The translations under genes were made by a program, and so were the position numbers. From the NCBI GenBank assembly GCA_001792895.1, contig MARA01000023.1, positions 310,001 to 374,000 of the forward strand: a stretch of DNA of 64,000 nucleotides, in the 5' to 3' direction. Positions 1-11,003 of the stretch are shown in pieces. This stretch comes from Lentinus brumalis. Its lineage: Eukaryota; Basidiomycota; Agaricomycetes; Polyporales; Polyporaceae. The notes under the pieces are model-generated. The model saw only the letters and a list, made by a program, of their open reading frames with translations. It ran no database searches and was not told the origin of the DNA. Numbering within the stretch: position 1 is the first letter of the stretch; the number at the start of each line of letters is the position of its first letter.

Positions 1-703
1 GGGTGTCCGACAACTGCCCGAAAGGTCAGTGTTGTGGACGCACACGCACCTCGCAGAGCAGATTAGACGTCGAGTCGATCATGTGAATCGTCGAAGTGCT
101 CGCAAAGAGCTCTCGAAGGAGCACGTGAAAGAGAGCAAGAGGTTGCGAGGGACGGCTCATATTCGCGACAACGTCGGGGCGTGTCGTGTCGGTGATGTCG
201 TACGCGTTCCCGCCTGCCCTAGCTGCTTCTCATCCAGGCTTCCGCGCCCTTGCATGTGCCGATCTTTTCCTCAGCGATTCCTAGAGATATTTGTGCAACG
301 AAGAGACGACCAGCTGCATTACCCGTCCCGCGCGGGGATATGGCACGCGGTACATCATCTGTTGAACTTCGGAGAGCAGTCAGTACGCATCGCAGGATGA
401 GGATACGATGTAAATCCAGGAACTCACAAGACCTAGTTCGACACACCATCAGACTTCAGGCGGTCGACGAACGCGTACAAGCGCTCAAACCGATGGGTAT
501 CTCTATCACAATCCTCTTGCGAGGCACAGTACTCTACATGAAGCGCGAACGAGTGGGGAGGCAGAATTCTGTCAACGCATCGACAGCACGTACGAAAGTC
601 ATTAGAGAGCCATTATATCGATGATAGAAACAAGATAGAGCCGGATGCTGGCAGAACGTGAAGATGCTTTTGACCGGCAGAGGTGTACATATATACTCTG
701 GCT
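1..703. other. Left-edge region without a recognisable gene
   Basis: This stretch lies downstream of the fatty-acid hydroxylase stop codon and reaches the window edge. Short open frames exist on both strands but none shows a recognisable domain, a conserved motif or a plausible splice chain. It probably holds the 3' untranslated region of the hydroxylase gene and intergenic DNA. A gene continuing from the left cannot be excluded. Confidence 0.5.
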
Positions 704-2080
704 CTAGACGACGAGGACAGTGTTGAAGACGTAGTCCCAGATCTTGCTGGTAACGCCGAAGCCGAGGTCAAAGTTCTTGTAGTGGTGTGCGAGGTGATAC
801 TTTTTCATGTCCCTCACATACGAAGGGAGCCTCGTGTGGTGGAGGCTAGTGATAGAGAGGTCAGTGCGAGCAAAGCTAGAGTAGACAGGGGACTTACGCG
901 TAGTGCATGACGTCGTAAGCAACGTCTGTAAAGACATTGGCATGAGCTTCGGGACCCAAAACAGGGGCGTCGTACTCACAGAAAACAAAAGCGCCCGAGA
1001 TCATCGCGTTCGCCATGGCAGTAGGGAACAAGGCGTATGCCAACCGTGTCATCGGAAACGAGAGGAATGTGAATAGAAGAGGCGGCATGACCAGCCTTAG
1101 CCTACGATATCGTCAGCATTCGTGAGACTCCGCACGGGAGCTTGACTGACCTGTCCATGGGAAGGTAATGGTGGATGCCGTGCATGAGGAAGTGGAACGT
1201 CAAAGCCACGGGGTGGTCGGGGAGCAAGGCGTCCATGTGGAAGAGGAACCGGTGGAATATGTACTCCAGGATGGTCCACGCGATGTTGCCCAGTAAAAAT
1301 GCCGGGACTGCGTACGCAAAAGCGACAGGGGCAACGCGCCCGGCAGTAACTACCTTCAGGGGTGCAGCCGGGTCGGTGGTAAAAGGAGGGAGAGAGTAGG
1401 GGCCAAACGTGAATTGGACCAAGGAACGGATGAAGAGGTACGTCGCGATGGGCAGCCATACGCACGGGACAACGTACCACGCCGTACGCGTGAAGATCTA
1501 TATCACCCGTTAGGCACGATTATACGTTGTGGACGCTGGAAGACACACCTCCAGATACCAAGGGGCGAACAGACGAGGAGATTCCACAAGGTGGCGAGGC
1601 TGGTGGACTTGCTGCAAGTAATAGGACTTGGAGAAATTAGCCCGCCACATTTGCATGAAGAGAGGTCTGCGGAGATCGAGGAACAGGTTCTTCTCGTAGT
1701 CCGCAGAGGTATCCGTCTCCTCCGGCTCGAAATCGTCGGTCGCCTCCCAGTCTAACAAGCGGTCAGTACATCATATGCGTGTGATTCAGCAAGAAGCGCT
1801 CACCATCGGAGACCGTCTGCTCGCCCGTCCCCAGTCTGCCAATAACGAACTCCTCCAGCATGTCGTACGCCGAGTCCGAATGGGCGTGTTCGGCGGGATC
1901 CTTCATGATGGCACCAAGGTCCTTGCCGGCATAGTTGAGGATGAGGTCGTCTCCTCCAGGATGGTCGGCGAGGAAGGCCGTAACGTCGTAGACCTTGTCG
2001 TCGCGGGTGACCCAGCAGCTGGCCGCAGACGCATGCTGGGCGACATCCTCGGTGGTTAAGATTCGAATCCGTTTCAACAT
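704..2080 (-). CDS. SCS7: Sphingolipid fatty-acid 2-hydroxylase (Scs7/FA2H type)
   Basis: Predicted ER-membrane enzyme that hydroxylates the alpha carbon of the very-long-chain fatty acid in ceramide. I resolve six exons: 2080-1804, 1751-1549, 1497-1151, 1101-980, 925-898 and 845-704. They sum to 1119 nt, giving 372 residues, close to yeast Scs7 (384). Residues about 7-85 form a cytochrome b5 domain with the haem motif HPGG at 40-43 and a second histidine cluster (HAHSDSAY) at 66-68. The C-terminal half is a di-iron fatty-acid hydroxylase domain with histidine boxes HRFLFH, HFLMHGIHHYLPMDR, HYALHH and HLAHHYKN, set among hydrophobic segments. The start is the ATG before LKRIRILTTEDV, just ahead of the b5 fold. 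It is divergent from SEC5, 462 bp apart. Family assignment is firm; substrate specificity is inferred from the family. Confidence 0.95.
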
Positions 2081-2542
2081 GGTTGCGCGACTGAAGGAGG
2101 GAGCGTCGCGGGCAGACGGAGAGGGTCGGCTGCTAGTCCATCACACCATTTCGCCTTCAAATACAATTCAAATATAGCACAAGCACATTCCCACGCCCCA
2201 TTCGGACCTGGTCGGACGTTCTCTGAATCCAGACCAGATCCAGACATTGACTGAGCGACGAAATATTGCGAGGACAACATGAGAACGTATAGTCTGTCTT
2301 CACAAGAATGTCTCCGGCTTGAGAACATTCAACATGTACTTACTCAGCTGGCGTTGCCTTGGCGTCGTAGGGCTTCGCGGATGAGTGAGCGCCCAGCTGG
2401 GATCAGTGCTGTGGCTGAACGCGAAGCTTGTCTCCTCACTACATCTAACTGGGCTCGGTCTTCCTCTCCTTTCTGTCCACTCCTTCTACCACTTGACATC
2501 TCGGCTGCAAGAATTTCAGACAAGCACACTAGGTCACCGGTC
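2081..2542. promoter_or_regulatory. Shared upstream region of SCS7 and SEC5
   Basis: This 462-bp gap separates two divergently transcribed housekeeping genes, so it should contain both promoters and both 5' untranslated regions. I see no clear TATA box at a sensible distance. No conserved protein-coding segment is visible. Confidence 0.5.
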
Positions 2543-5500
2543 ATGGGAAGACTCAACTTCGACATTGACGACGATGCACTGCTGAAGGCATACAAGCTCT
2601 CGTCCATCTCGGCAACGTAACGCAACCCTTTCCCAATGCTTCACAGTACTGAAGCGTTCTACACCCCGAAACTTTGCAGCCGGTGGGAGGAGATTGAGGA
2701 GGACGCGGACATTGCTGTTCCTGGGATCACTGGCCCAACCGAGACCGACACGGACCCACTGGGTTTGGGTGCGACTGTTGAGTATGTAGGCCTCACGTAG
2801 GCTCTGAATGTACGTATTGACTACCAATGCCAGTCTTCGTGATATGGATTCGGAAACCAGTCAGTGTCTGTCGGAACGTGCCCTGCCGTGGCCGCTGTTA
2901 ATCGTTCTCCAGAGGCTGCCGTGCTCATCACCTCCAAGTCATTCAACCCCAAGGCATTCCTGTCGGTGGTACATCCAAATGCAACGTACCAGGATCTGTC
3001 CGCTGCCATTGCGCACTTGCGCACCTCGCTGGACTCGAGGTCGGAAGCCATCCGAGTCTTGGTCGAGGAGAACTTCGACAGGTTTGTCGCCGTGAAGGCA
3101 TCCACGGATGGTGAGTGTCATTCCGAGCGGTGGTCCTCATGGCTACATGTTGAGTGCTCCATCGCCGATAGCGCTCTACGCGGAGATGAGGGAGGGAATC
3201 CTCGCGGATCATACGGACTACGCGTCGAAACCTCTGAAAGACCACTTGAAAGGTGCGTCCCTTCGTTACCGACGAAGGGTGGACTGTACCGACATTCCAC
3301 ACAAGCTGCTGCGCAGAAGGCCGACCAGGTGTTCCTTCCTGTACTCGAGAACGCCATGAAGGCACAGAAGCTGCGCACAACACTCGGTGTCTTCGAGCGT
3401 TCCAAGTTCTTCTTCAACCTGCCGAGCGCTCTGGTTGAGTGCATTGAAGCGGTAAGTTGTGGCGTGCGGGTTGCCTCGCGGCACGATTCGCTGATCACAA
3501 CGACAGGGCCGATATGAAGCTGCTATGCGTGACTACAAGAAGGGCAAGCTCCTGCTCGAGACACGGCCGAACCAACTGCTCCCTGTCGCCACCAGGAAAG
3601 ACGGACAGGCCATTGAGAGCGCGCAGCAGCAGCAGAAGCGCATCCTCGACAAGGTGTGGGCGACCGTGGAGAAGGTGATGAATCAGATGCGGAACGAGCT
3701 TCTCGGCAAGCTACAAGACCCGTCGCGGAGCGTTGAAGAACAGGAGAAGACCATCGAGTACGTAGCACGCGTCGCGTTCTCATCCCCTGGAGCTGACATG
3801 ACAGTCGCGCAGGATTTTGTACGAGTTCAGTACCTCCGATGAACCAGCATGGACGTACTTCGACGCGCAACACAAGCATATAATGCAGCATATGCGGGAT
3901 ACCTACAATGCTGCAGTGAAGTCGATCGAAGGTCTGTGCCTACCTTATGCCCTACTGTACGCTCCCTTGGCCCTGATAGACATGCAATAGCCCTGAACGA
4001 GAAAGACCATCTGGATGGTCCGGACACCGGCGCACTCAACCGCGAACTGGCATCTCAACTACAAGCTTGTGTACAGGCTTTCGAGGCGAAGCAGTCCGAT
4101 GCGGTTATTGGTGCGTATGTGCAGAGGACATGGTGTCAGCCGCTAAAGGGATGTTCTTGCAGCGCAATCCGGCGGGCAAGAGGTCTGGGAGGCAATACAG
4201 ACGATGGTAAAGAACGTTTCGGAAGCCATGCTCACGTCGTTGCCAAACTTCTGGAGGATATCAAAATCTTTCATGGAAGGCCGGTACAAGAAGGTGCTTA
4301 GCGTGTTGCTCCCACCCGACAGTGCTAATCGTCCTTGCACAGAGCGTGGCCAGCTCGTCTCGAAGGAGTCCTACGCAGTGCCGTACCATGGCGCTTGACA
4401 TCATAAAGCTATACATCGCTCTCCTCTCCGAGTTTTTCATGTTTTCCGACATGGCAGTCATGTCCCCTGGACGCAACACTGCCCCGCCACTCTTCCCCAA
4501 GAGCTCGAACTCGCTCACGACCGCACATCACCTCATGAAGATCCTTGGCGAGATTCAAGACAGCGTGAACGACATAACTGGCATCGAGATCTCAGGCGAA
4601 GCTACTTCAAGTCTCAAGGCACTGCTGGAGAGTGCACGTTGGAAGTTCACCGACCTGCTTGTCAATGCATGGTTGCGAGGTTGGTCTCCGCTTCCTGACT
4701 GCCGCGTGTCGTGCTCACCGATTGACAGACGCGAACGTGTTCTACTACCTTGAGAACTGGATCGGCTCGACCGTTGATCCTTACACCACTGTCTACCTTT
4801 CTCAGATGCGCACATTCCAGAAGCAGATCACCACCTCCGCGTTTAAGATCGCCGGTGGAGTCGACCTCTCGACCTCGTCAGCGTCCTCGTCGCGATCGAA
4901 GACACAGAACGCGATTGCCAACGAGTTTGTGCAGAAGATCACGAAGGCGTTCTTGGATGCGCTATATGCGTTCTTGGACGGCCTGGTGCACCTGGCGTCG
5001 GACGAATCTCCTTCGACGAGTGCGGCTGCGGATCCGAATTTGTCCAAGATAAAACCTACGCCTCTGAATCCAAATTCTGTGCCTGGGACAAACCCACTGG
5101 AGCTCGTCAAAGTCGAAGAGGCTGTAAGTCCTTCCGATTATTACGTCCGGCTAGCATTGACATCTCGCCATCAGGACACACGCGTGCTGCTCGTCGTCTC
5201 GAATTTTGGCCACCTCACGCGCGTGCTCATACCGAGCATGACGACGGAACTCGAGACCTCGCTCAATATCTCTATCGAGAACGAGAAGCAGACGCTGATG
5301 ACGGTCGTCCAAGAGCTCGACAAGACGCTATTCGAGTCGTACTTCAAGCCCAAGTCTGTCGCCCTCACCGCGATCGTGCGCAATGGTGTGCTCGATCCGC
5401 ATATGGACTGGTACGAGACGCCGCAGCCCAAAGGCGAGTTTGTTGCATCAAAGGAATACTTCACTTGGAACTGACCGGAACCCACCCGTAGAGATCAGAC

Positions 5501-6071
5501 CGTACATCTATGAGACGCTCATGTACCTGGTCGGGGTGCACGCACAAGTCAGCGCAGCGGCTGCGCCGCTGCTAGAGCGGACGCTGAACGCACTCGTCGA
5601 GGACGTCGCCGAAGAGGCCCTCCGGTGCTTCCGTCAGGTCAAGCGGTTCGGCATGGGTGGCATGCTCCGAGTGCGTCTCATGTTCTCTTCCGTTCTTGTC
5701 GGATCTGTTGACGTAACCTCTGCAAACAGGCAACACTCGAGATCGAATTCATGCACCAGACGCTCTCGCGGTACATCACCAAGTCCGCGGAGAAGACGCT
5801 CTCGGAGCTCTACACGAAGATCTCGCAGGCGTACGCGAAGCGGCCTGGAGATGAGAACCTGCAGGCTCATCTTGAGGGTGTGAAGCGGACGCTGTCGGAC
5901 GCGCGCCGCGCGACGGGGATCGAGTTCCTGTGCTTCAGGCAGACGAAGGAGCGGCCGAAGGACAAGAGTAAGGGAGATGCGGAGAGCACAACGGGGAGCT
6001 CGCGGACAGGCGGCGAGCGGGATAAAGAGAGGGAGCGGAGAAGAGAGCGGGCGAGGGTCGAAAGGGTTTAG
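2543..6071 (+). CDS. SEC5: Exocyst complex subunit Sec5 (EXOC2)
   Basis: Subunit of the octameric exocyst, which tethers secretory vesicles to the plasma membrane at growth sites such as the hyphal tip. The conserved N-terminal Sec5 segment starts near 2910 ([18 protein letters not shown]) and continues through [20 protein letters not shown]. The later helical-bundle body reads through [14 protein letters not shown] and [20 protein letters not shown] to [12 protein letters not shown] charged tail rich in K, E and R closes the protein. The start ATG opens [19 protein letters not shown], typical of fungal Sec5, followed by a first intron ending near 2680. There are many small introns, one of them apparently GC-AG (5434-5491). 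Expected length is about 900 residues. Neighbours are unrelated in function; SCS7 is divergent. Confidence 0.93.
5434..5491 (+). other. Non-canonical GC-AG intron in SEC5
   Basis: Reading straight through gives a stop at 5472-5474 within a conserved stretch. Removing these 58 nt (donor AAAG|GCGAGT, branch-like CTGAC at 5471, acceptor CCCGTAG) joins WYETPQPK to [10 protein letters not shown] in frame. That is the expected Sec5 continuity. No GT donor nearby gives the same join. Confidence 0.75.
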
Positions 6072-7186
6072 GCCGCAAGGCGCGGGACTGGTATGTGTCA
6101 CGAGCTCTTGCCGGTATATCACTTCTCTTATTGTACTTCGTTTCATCTCAGGTGGAGGATCTGGAGGCATACATACTGATGTAACGTAACTTATTGATTC
6201 TGTCTATACTAGTGAGTGGTACCCGTATCCCCTGCTCAACACTGAACTCAAAAATTTGGCACTTGCTCAGGCTATACTGGAGTACGTACCATTGAAAGTG
6301 CATGTCATAATTATTCCGAGCCTCGACGTTCAACGTTCGTTCAGCACGTAATCGCAGCGAATTTAGTCGAAGCATCAAAAGGTGGTAAGTAAGTACAGAT
6401 CCTGTTGGTCCTGTATATATAGTTCGAAGCGCTGAATACCTTCAGGAGCGACTGAAAACTCCCCTGAACATCTGGCCGTGCACTTCAAGTTTCAGACGGT
6501 GGCCATGCTCTACTGTCACCCTTTTACACCTCGACGCAAATCCCGGACGAATTTCCTTGCCAATATAAACCTGCGTAAGTTGAAGCATACTCCTGCGTGC
6601 CGTGTGCTGAGATAATTATGATTGACAGCAGTGAAGCGCAGGATGCGTACTAGCAGGTCCCAAATGTAGCGGTGATCATGAACATCCTACATGCGGTGTT
6701 GCGCGGCCGGCACCTCGATGCACTGCGGGTGACGAGTCTCTACGGCAATGCCATATCTTCGCATACCTACTGAATGAGTACATGTGCAGTTATCCCCTGA
6801 CAGGATCATCGTGATCACGAACAGGTCTGTGGCAGTGTCCGGATTTACTGCGTCCGACTGCTAGCTCACTGACAGTGTATTCTAGCCATGTCCATTGCAT
6901 GACCAAGCTCTGGACTGTGCTCTGATGAAGCGCAGTTACGCTGATATGTAGCTGACGGTTAGGGCACGCGGTGCTGAGGCGTCGATCACTGGTAACGGCA
7001 TGCTGCGACTCCAAATCACCCGCTCTCACAAAAAGGACATCCTAGCGTCTGCAGCCTCATCGTCTAAAATGCTTAAGTATCCCATCACGGAGGAGATCAC
7101 GGACAACTTTACAAACCGCGCCAGTCCTCGTGCTCACTGCCTTATCTTGGTGTCACAACACTTTATACGCTCACAACGCCCGACCT
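6072..7186. other. Intergenic region between SEC5 and the SDR gene
   Basis: This is about 1.1 kb, the SEC5 3' end plus the promoter of the dehydrogenase at 7187. It is more AT-rich than its neighbours between 6180 and 6650. I find no conserved coding segment on either strand. Confidence 0.45.
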
Positions 7187-8502
7187 ATGCCTTCCAAGAA
7201 TAGCGGCATTCGCCCCGTCCTCGCTCAAGCGTTTCCTCCCAAACCAAAATTCAAGGTCGAACAGATTCCTGACCTGACAGGTCGCGTGGTCATTGTGACT
7301 GGTTTGTCCTTCCCGAGGACATCGTCGGTCGGCGCTGACTGCCCTCGTTGTTCGCAGGCGGCAACTCCGGGCTCGGGTACGAGACGGTGAAAGTGCTCCT
7401 GCAGCACAACGCCAAGGTCTATCTCGCCGCTCGAAGTGAGGAGAAGGCATCGGCAGCAATCGCGTCCCTCAAGCAAGAGACGGGGAAGGACGCTATCTTC
7501 CTCGCGCTCGATCTCTCCAGCCTAGCATCAATCAAGAAGGCGGCCCAGGAGTTTCGGAGCCGGGAACCCCAGCTTCATATTCTCTTCAACAACGCGTACG
7601 TCACTCATTTTCCTGACGATGTACCATATTTTCCCCGGCTGATACTCCACTGTCGTAGTGGAGTCATGTGGCCTCCCAAGGAGATGCTCACTGAAGAGGG
7701 TTACGACCTTCAATGGGGCATTCACGTGGTTGGCCACTGGTATTTCACCGAGCTTCTCATGCCCGCGCTGCTCGCTGGCGTCGAGACGTCCCCGGATCGC
7801 CATGCACGCGTCATTACCACCTCGTCCAGTGCCGCGTACTCGCAGACGATCAACTGGGACACGCTAAAAGATGGGCCAGCGCGAAAGAAGCAAAGCACGG
7901 AGAACCTTTACGGTCAGAGCAAATTTGTACGTCACGCTGCCATTCCAGTTGTAGTACCTGCTCAGACTCACACCTATGCCACAGGGCAATGTTGTTGTCG
8001 CGCGGCAAGTCTCCAAGCGCTATGGGGACAAGGGTATCATATCAATTTCCCTGAACCCTGGTGCGTGACCCCCGGCTCGCCGGTCCCCGCACCCTCGGCA
8101 ATTCTGACCAGCGGCTCGCAGGTAACATCGAGAGCAATTTGACGCGCTACGCGCCCGCTCCGGTGCTCGCCATCATGGTATGAGATTCACTAAATTGTTC
8201 ACTCACGCTGACGACGAGTCGCATTTCCAGAAGCTCGTGTTTCTCTATCCGACGCCGTACGGCGCTCTTACCCAACTCTTTGCCGGAACCATGCCCGAAG
8301 CATTGGACTACAACGGCGAGGTAGGCTTCGTCTCGAGGCGTCCGTTTGAGGTTTTCGATCTCACTGACAGTCTTATTATGTCTAGTTCCTCATTCCATTT
8401 GCTCGTCTTGGCAAGTGCAGACCTGAAGCATACGACGATGAACTCGGAGAACGGTTGTGGACGTGGCTGGAGGACGAGGTTCATGCTCACGCGGCTGATT
8501 GA
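7187..8502 (+). CDS. Short-chain dehydrogenase/reductase (retinol-dehydrogenase-like)
   Basis: NAD(P)-dependent oxidoreductase of the classical SDR superfamily, resembling the fungal WW-domain oxidoreductase/retinol dehydrogenase-like group. The Rossmann motif VTGGNSGLGYET is assembled across the first intron. The LFNNAG motif is assembled across the second. The catalytic serine lies in ITTSSSAAY, and the YxxxK catalytic pair is in LYGQSKF. The C-terminal part (SLNPGNIESNLTRY, then YPTPYGALTQLFAGTMPE) matches the family. At least six small introns are needed. The last exon ends in LEDEVHAHAAD and a TGA at 8500-8502. The start ATG is the first upstream methionine in frame with the Rossmann exon (MPSKNSG). 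No transmembrane anchor is obvious. The substrate cannot be told from sequence. Confidence 0.9.
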
Positions 8503-8758
8503 TATGCTTGTCCAACGCTACTCTTCTGTCCATATTGTACTTCCAGCTGACTGTCGCAGCTCTTGATCACTTAAAGTTCAGGTGGTTAACCCGGAGACGC
8601 TCCGGGGGACGGGCGCCCTTCTGAACTGTTAAGCGCCTAATGTCGGGATCAGCCGGCTTATACTTGTAAGGCTGTAGTGACTGGTTTCCTAGACTGTTAT
8701 AACCTCTCACTCTGTTATCAAGCTTCCTCTACGGTACCCATCTCAGCATCGTCTAACC

Positions 8759-10249
8759 ATGGTCCGAGGATGCACATGTTGCAATGAACCTTCTAGTGTC
8801 CCGGGCAGCATCAAAATCGACGATCTGCCAATCGAACTCCTCATCGACATCTTTCGCTGCGTCACACCCACCGAACGCAGCGATATCCGTCTTACGCACG
8901 TTTGCAGGATATGGCGCAGCACTTTACAGAGAGCACCGGAGTTCTGGGCCAAGTTCCTCACGGTCCCGGACCTAATCACTCAGGATAACTACGTGCGCGA
9001 CGTTGGCTTTTGGCATACATGGGTGGACCGGACAAGAACGCAGCCCCTGCAGTTGCGGCTCCGAGGACGAGACTTGGATCTGCTGAAGACGATTGCGGGA
9101 CACTTGTTGCGGCTCGCGTCGCTGCACGCGCAGTGGAGCATGGTCTATCCGAGGGAGGTCCAGAGGCGTCTGCTCGCCTTGGGCCCTCTCCCTGCTCTGG
9201 AGGAGTTGCGGCTTACCTGCGATCTCCCTGCCCCAATATCCAACTTCCTCGATCTTGAAGCCGCTGGACTCGAGGGAATAACACCTCGTGCGGACGAATA
9301 CCCCCAGTTACGCCACCTCGAAGTCAATCCCGACTTCTTCATACCATCCATGGTCGTCCCTTCTCTCAAAACCCTGGTGATATACCACGGTCATGTCAAG
9401 TTCGAGGTGTTGATGTACGCTCTCGCAAACTGCCCCACTCTGGAGTCCCTCCATCTCGACCACGCACACTTCTGGGATATCCGTGACACCGCGCCGCAAG
9501 TAGTTCTTCCCCACCTGCGCGACTTGTGCCTGGACTATCCGGATTCACCCCCTACAACTGTGCATGGCGTGTTCACACACATACAGTTTCCTTCCATTAC
9601 ACGACTCACTGCGCTCATCGGCGATTGCGCCTTGGTCGGGGTGATTCCCGACGCCCATCCCCTTCCCATCCTGCGTGTCCTCACCCGACTCGTAATGCAA
9701 GTTTACGATGCGACCGACGACGTACCAAGGACCCACACGCTCTCCATTAAGGGTTATGTCGATGGTGAGGTGCGGCAAGACACACCGCAGTTATACACAG
9801 TCAACCAGCGCATCAATTGGAAGCATCGCGGCGGCTGGGCTTTCTATACGCCCATCTCGGGCATCACTCATAGCATGGGCTCCCCCGCAGTTACGGAGCT
9901 GGAACTCTGCCTTCTCGACGAGCAGCTCAACATGACGCACATTGACTGGACCAGGCTCTTTGAGGCCTTTCCCGCCCTCGTCTCCCTTGAGGTGCGCATC
10001 GCCTCGTGCGCGGGCCTCCTCAAGGCTCTCCGCCGGCAGCCTCGCCGGCCTTCTAGGCTTGTGAGGCTCGGGCTCACGTGCGGGAATGCTCCCGGGGTCC
10101 ACCATGACCTCGTGTTGACACTCGAGCTCCGCGCATCGCTGGGCCATGGTCTGCAGCGTCTCGAGTTCCGTAATCCAAATGGCCCTTTCTCGAGCTGGCA
10201 TCTCGCGCGATTGCGGGAGGTCGTCTCGGAAGTCGTCCTTGTGGGTTGA
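8759..10249 (+). CDS. F-box protein, intronless, with LRR-like body
   Basis: Single-exon gene of 496 residues. An F-box-like motif lies at about residues 20-60 (IDDLPIELLIDIFRCVTPTE, then LTHVCRIWRSTLQRAPEFW). Such proteins normally bind Skp1 and present substrates to a Cullin-1 ubiquitin ligase. The rest contains irregular leucine-rich segments such as LLALGPLPALEELRL, VVPSLKTLVIYHG and LANCPTLESLHLDHAHFW, typical of the large Agaricomycete F-box families. The C-terminal motif IDWTRLFEAFPALVSLEVR recurs in the broken paralogue at 30.4-32.6 kb, so the two share ancestry over the full length. There is no internal stop and the gene appears intact. The target is unknown. It faces a truncated F-box copy about 190 bp downstream. 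Confidence 0.85.
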   Translation: MVRGCTCCNEPSSVPGSIKIDDLPIELLIDIFRCVTPTERSDIRLTHVCRIWRSTLQRAPEFWAKFLTVPDLITQDNYVRDVGFWHTWVDRTRTQPLQLRLRGRDLDLLKTIAGHLLRLASLHAQWSMVYPREVQRRLLALGPLPALEELRLTCDLPAPISNFLDLEAAGLEGITPRADEYPQLRHLEVNPDFFIPSMVVPSLKTLVIYHGHVKFEVLMYALANCPTLESLHLDHAHFWDIRDTAPQVVLPHLRDLCLDYPDSPPTTVHGVFTHIQFPSITRLTALIGDCALVGVIPDAHPLPILRVLTRLVMQVYDATDDVPRTHTLSIKGYVDGEVRQDTPQLYTVNQRINWKHRGGWAFYTPISGITHSMGSPAVTELELCLLDEQLNMTHIDWTRLFEAFPALVSLEVRIASCAGLLKALRRQPRRPSRLVRLGLTCGNAPGVHHDLVLTLELRASLGHGLQRLEFRNPNGPFSSWHLARLREVVSEVVLVG

Positions 10250-10437
10250 CCGTGAACTCTATCGTCTGACCCACGCCTCTAGCTGCAAGGAGCCCAGTCA
10301 CTTGCCCAGTCGAACGAGACGGGAGGTCCGAGGGTGGTTATGGGGATGGATCTAGCCGAAACACGCACGTTGCCCACCGCAGCGCCTTATCAGGTCTTAT
10401 CTAATTCATTCTCCTTACCTCCATCTTCTCGAGTCGA

Positions 10438-10909
10438 CGCGACCGCTTCAAGCTCTTGCGCATACGTGATGGACGTCCGTGGACCAACTGAGAGTGGGTG
10501 TGTATCGTGTGATTTCGTCGCTCCCTCACAGCGCTGACGACGATGTCGCTATGGGTCTAGTTTGCGTCCTCTCGCTGGCAACGAGCCGCAAGTTGCGAGC
10601 ACAGGGACTCAGCGGACCTCTTCCATCGCACCAATGATGCAAAAGAGCATGGAGCCTGCCGTCGACATACACGACCTACCATTCGAGCTTCTCATCCACA
10701 TCTTCCGGTTCATCAGGCCTGCGTGGCCGCACCAGATCACGACGTTTGACCATGTACTTCTTCCTGTCACCGCTCTTCTCGGAGACTCCCTCGCGGCTCT
10801 CCAGAACCCCCTACAGGCGAGGTGTGGCGAGGTGTGGCGAGGTGTGACAAGGTGTGGCGCATCCCGATTGGACCCGGTGCCGTTGCTGGACCAGTTGTGC
10901 AAGCCCTGA
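10438..10909 (+). pseudogene. Truncated F-box gene copy (5' part only)
   Basis: Positions 10438 to about 10730 are an inverted, highly similar copy of about 32368-32660, the 5' end of the F-box gene on the other strand. It keeps the first coding exon (MDVRGPT), an intron whose donor is GTGTGT here instead of GTGAGT in the other copy, and the start of the F-box (DIHDLPFELLIHIFRFIRP). Homology stops abruptly after AGGCCTGCGTGGC. The frame then runs through unrelated sequence and a 10-bp tandem repeat to a stop at 10909. With only about 22 residues of F-box and no body it is probably non-functional, although a short protein could still be translated. Confidence 0.75.
10819..10858 (+). repeat. 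Four tandem copies of a 10-bp unit
   Basis: Unit GAGGTGTGGC occurs four times head to tail, the third copy with one change at its end and the fourth with one at its start. It lies inside the non-homologous 3' part of the truncated F-box copy. Confidence 0.85.
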
Positions 10910-11003
10910 AGCACGCAGCCTACTTGAGCCCGGGACACGCTACAAGCATCTGTCCGCCAGCCAAAGCAGCATAGTATATCTGACTACAACTTAGATGGAT
11001 TGG

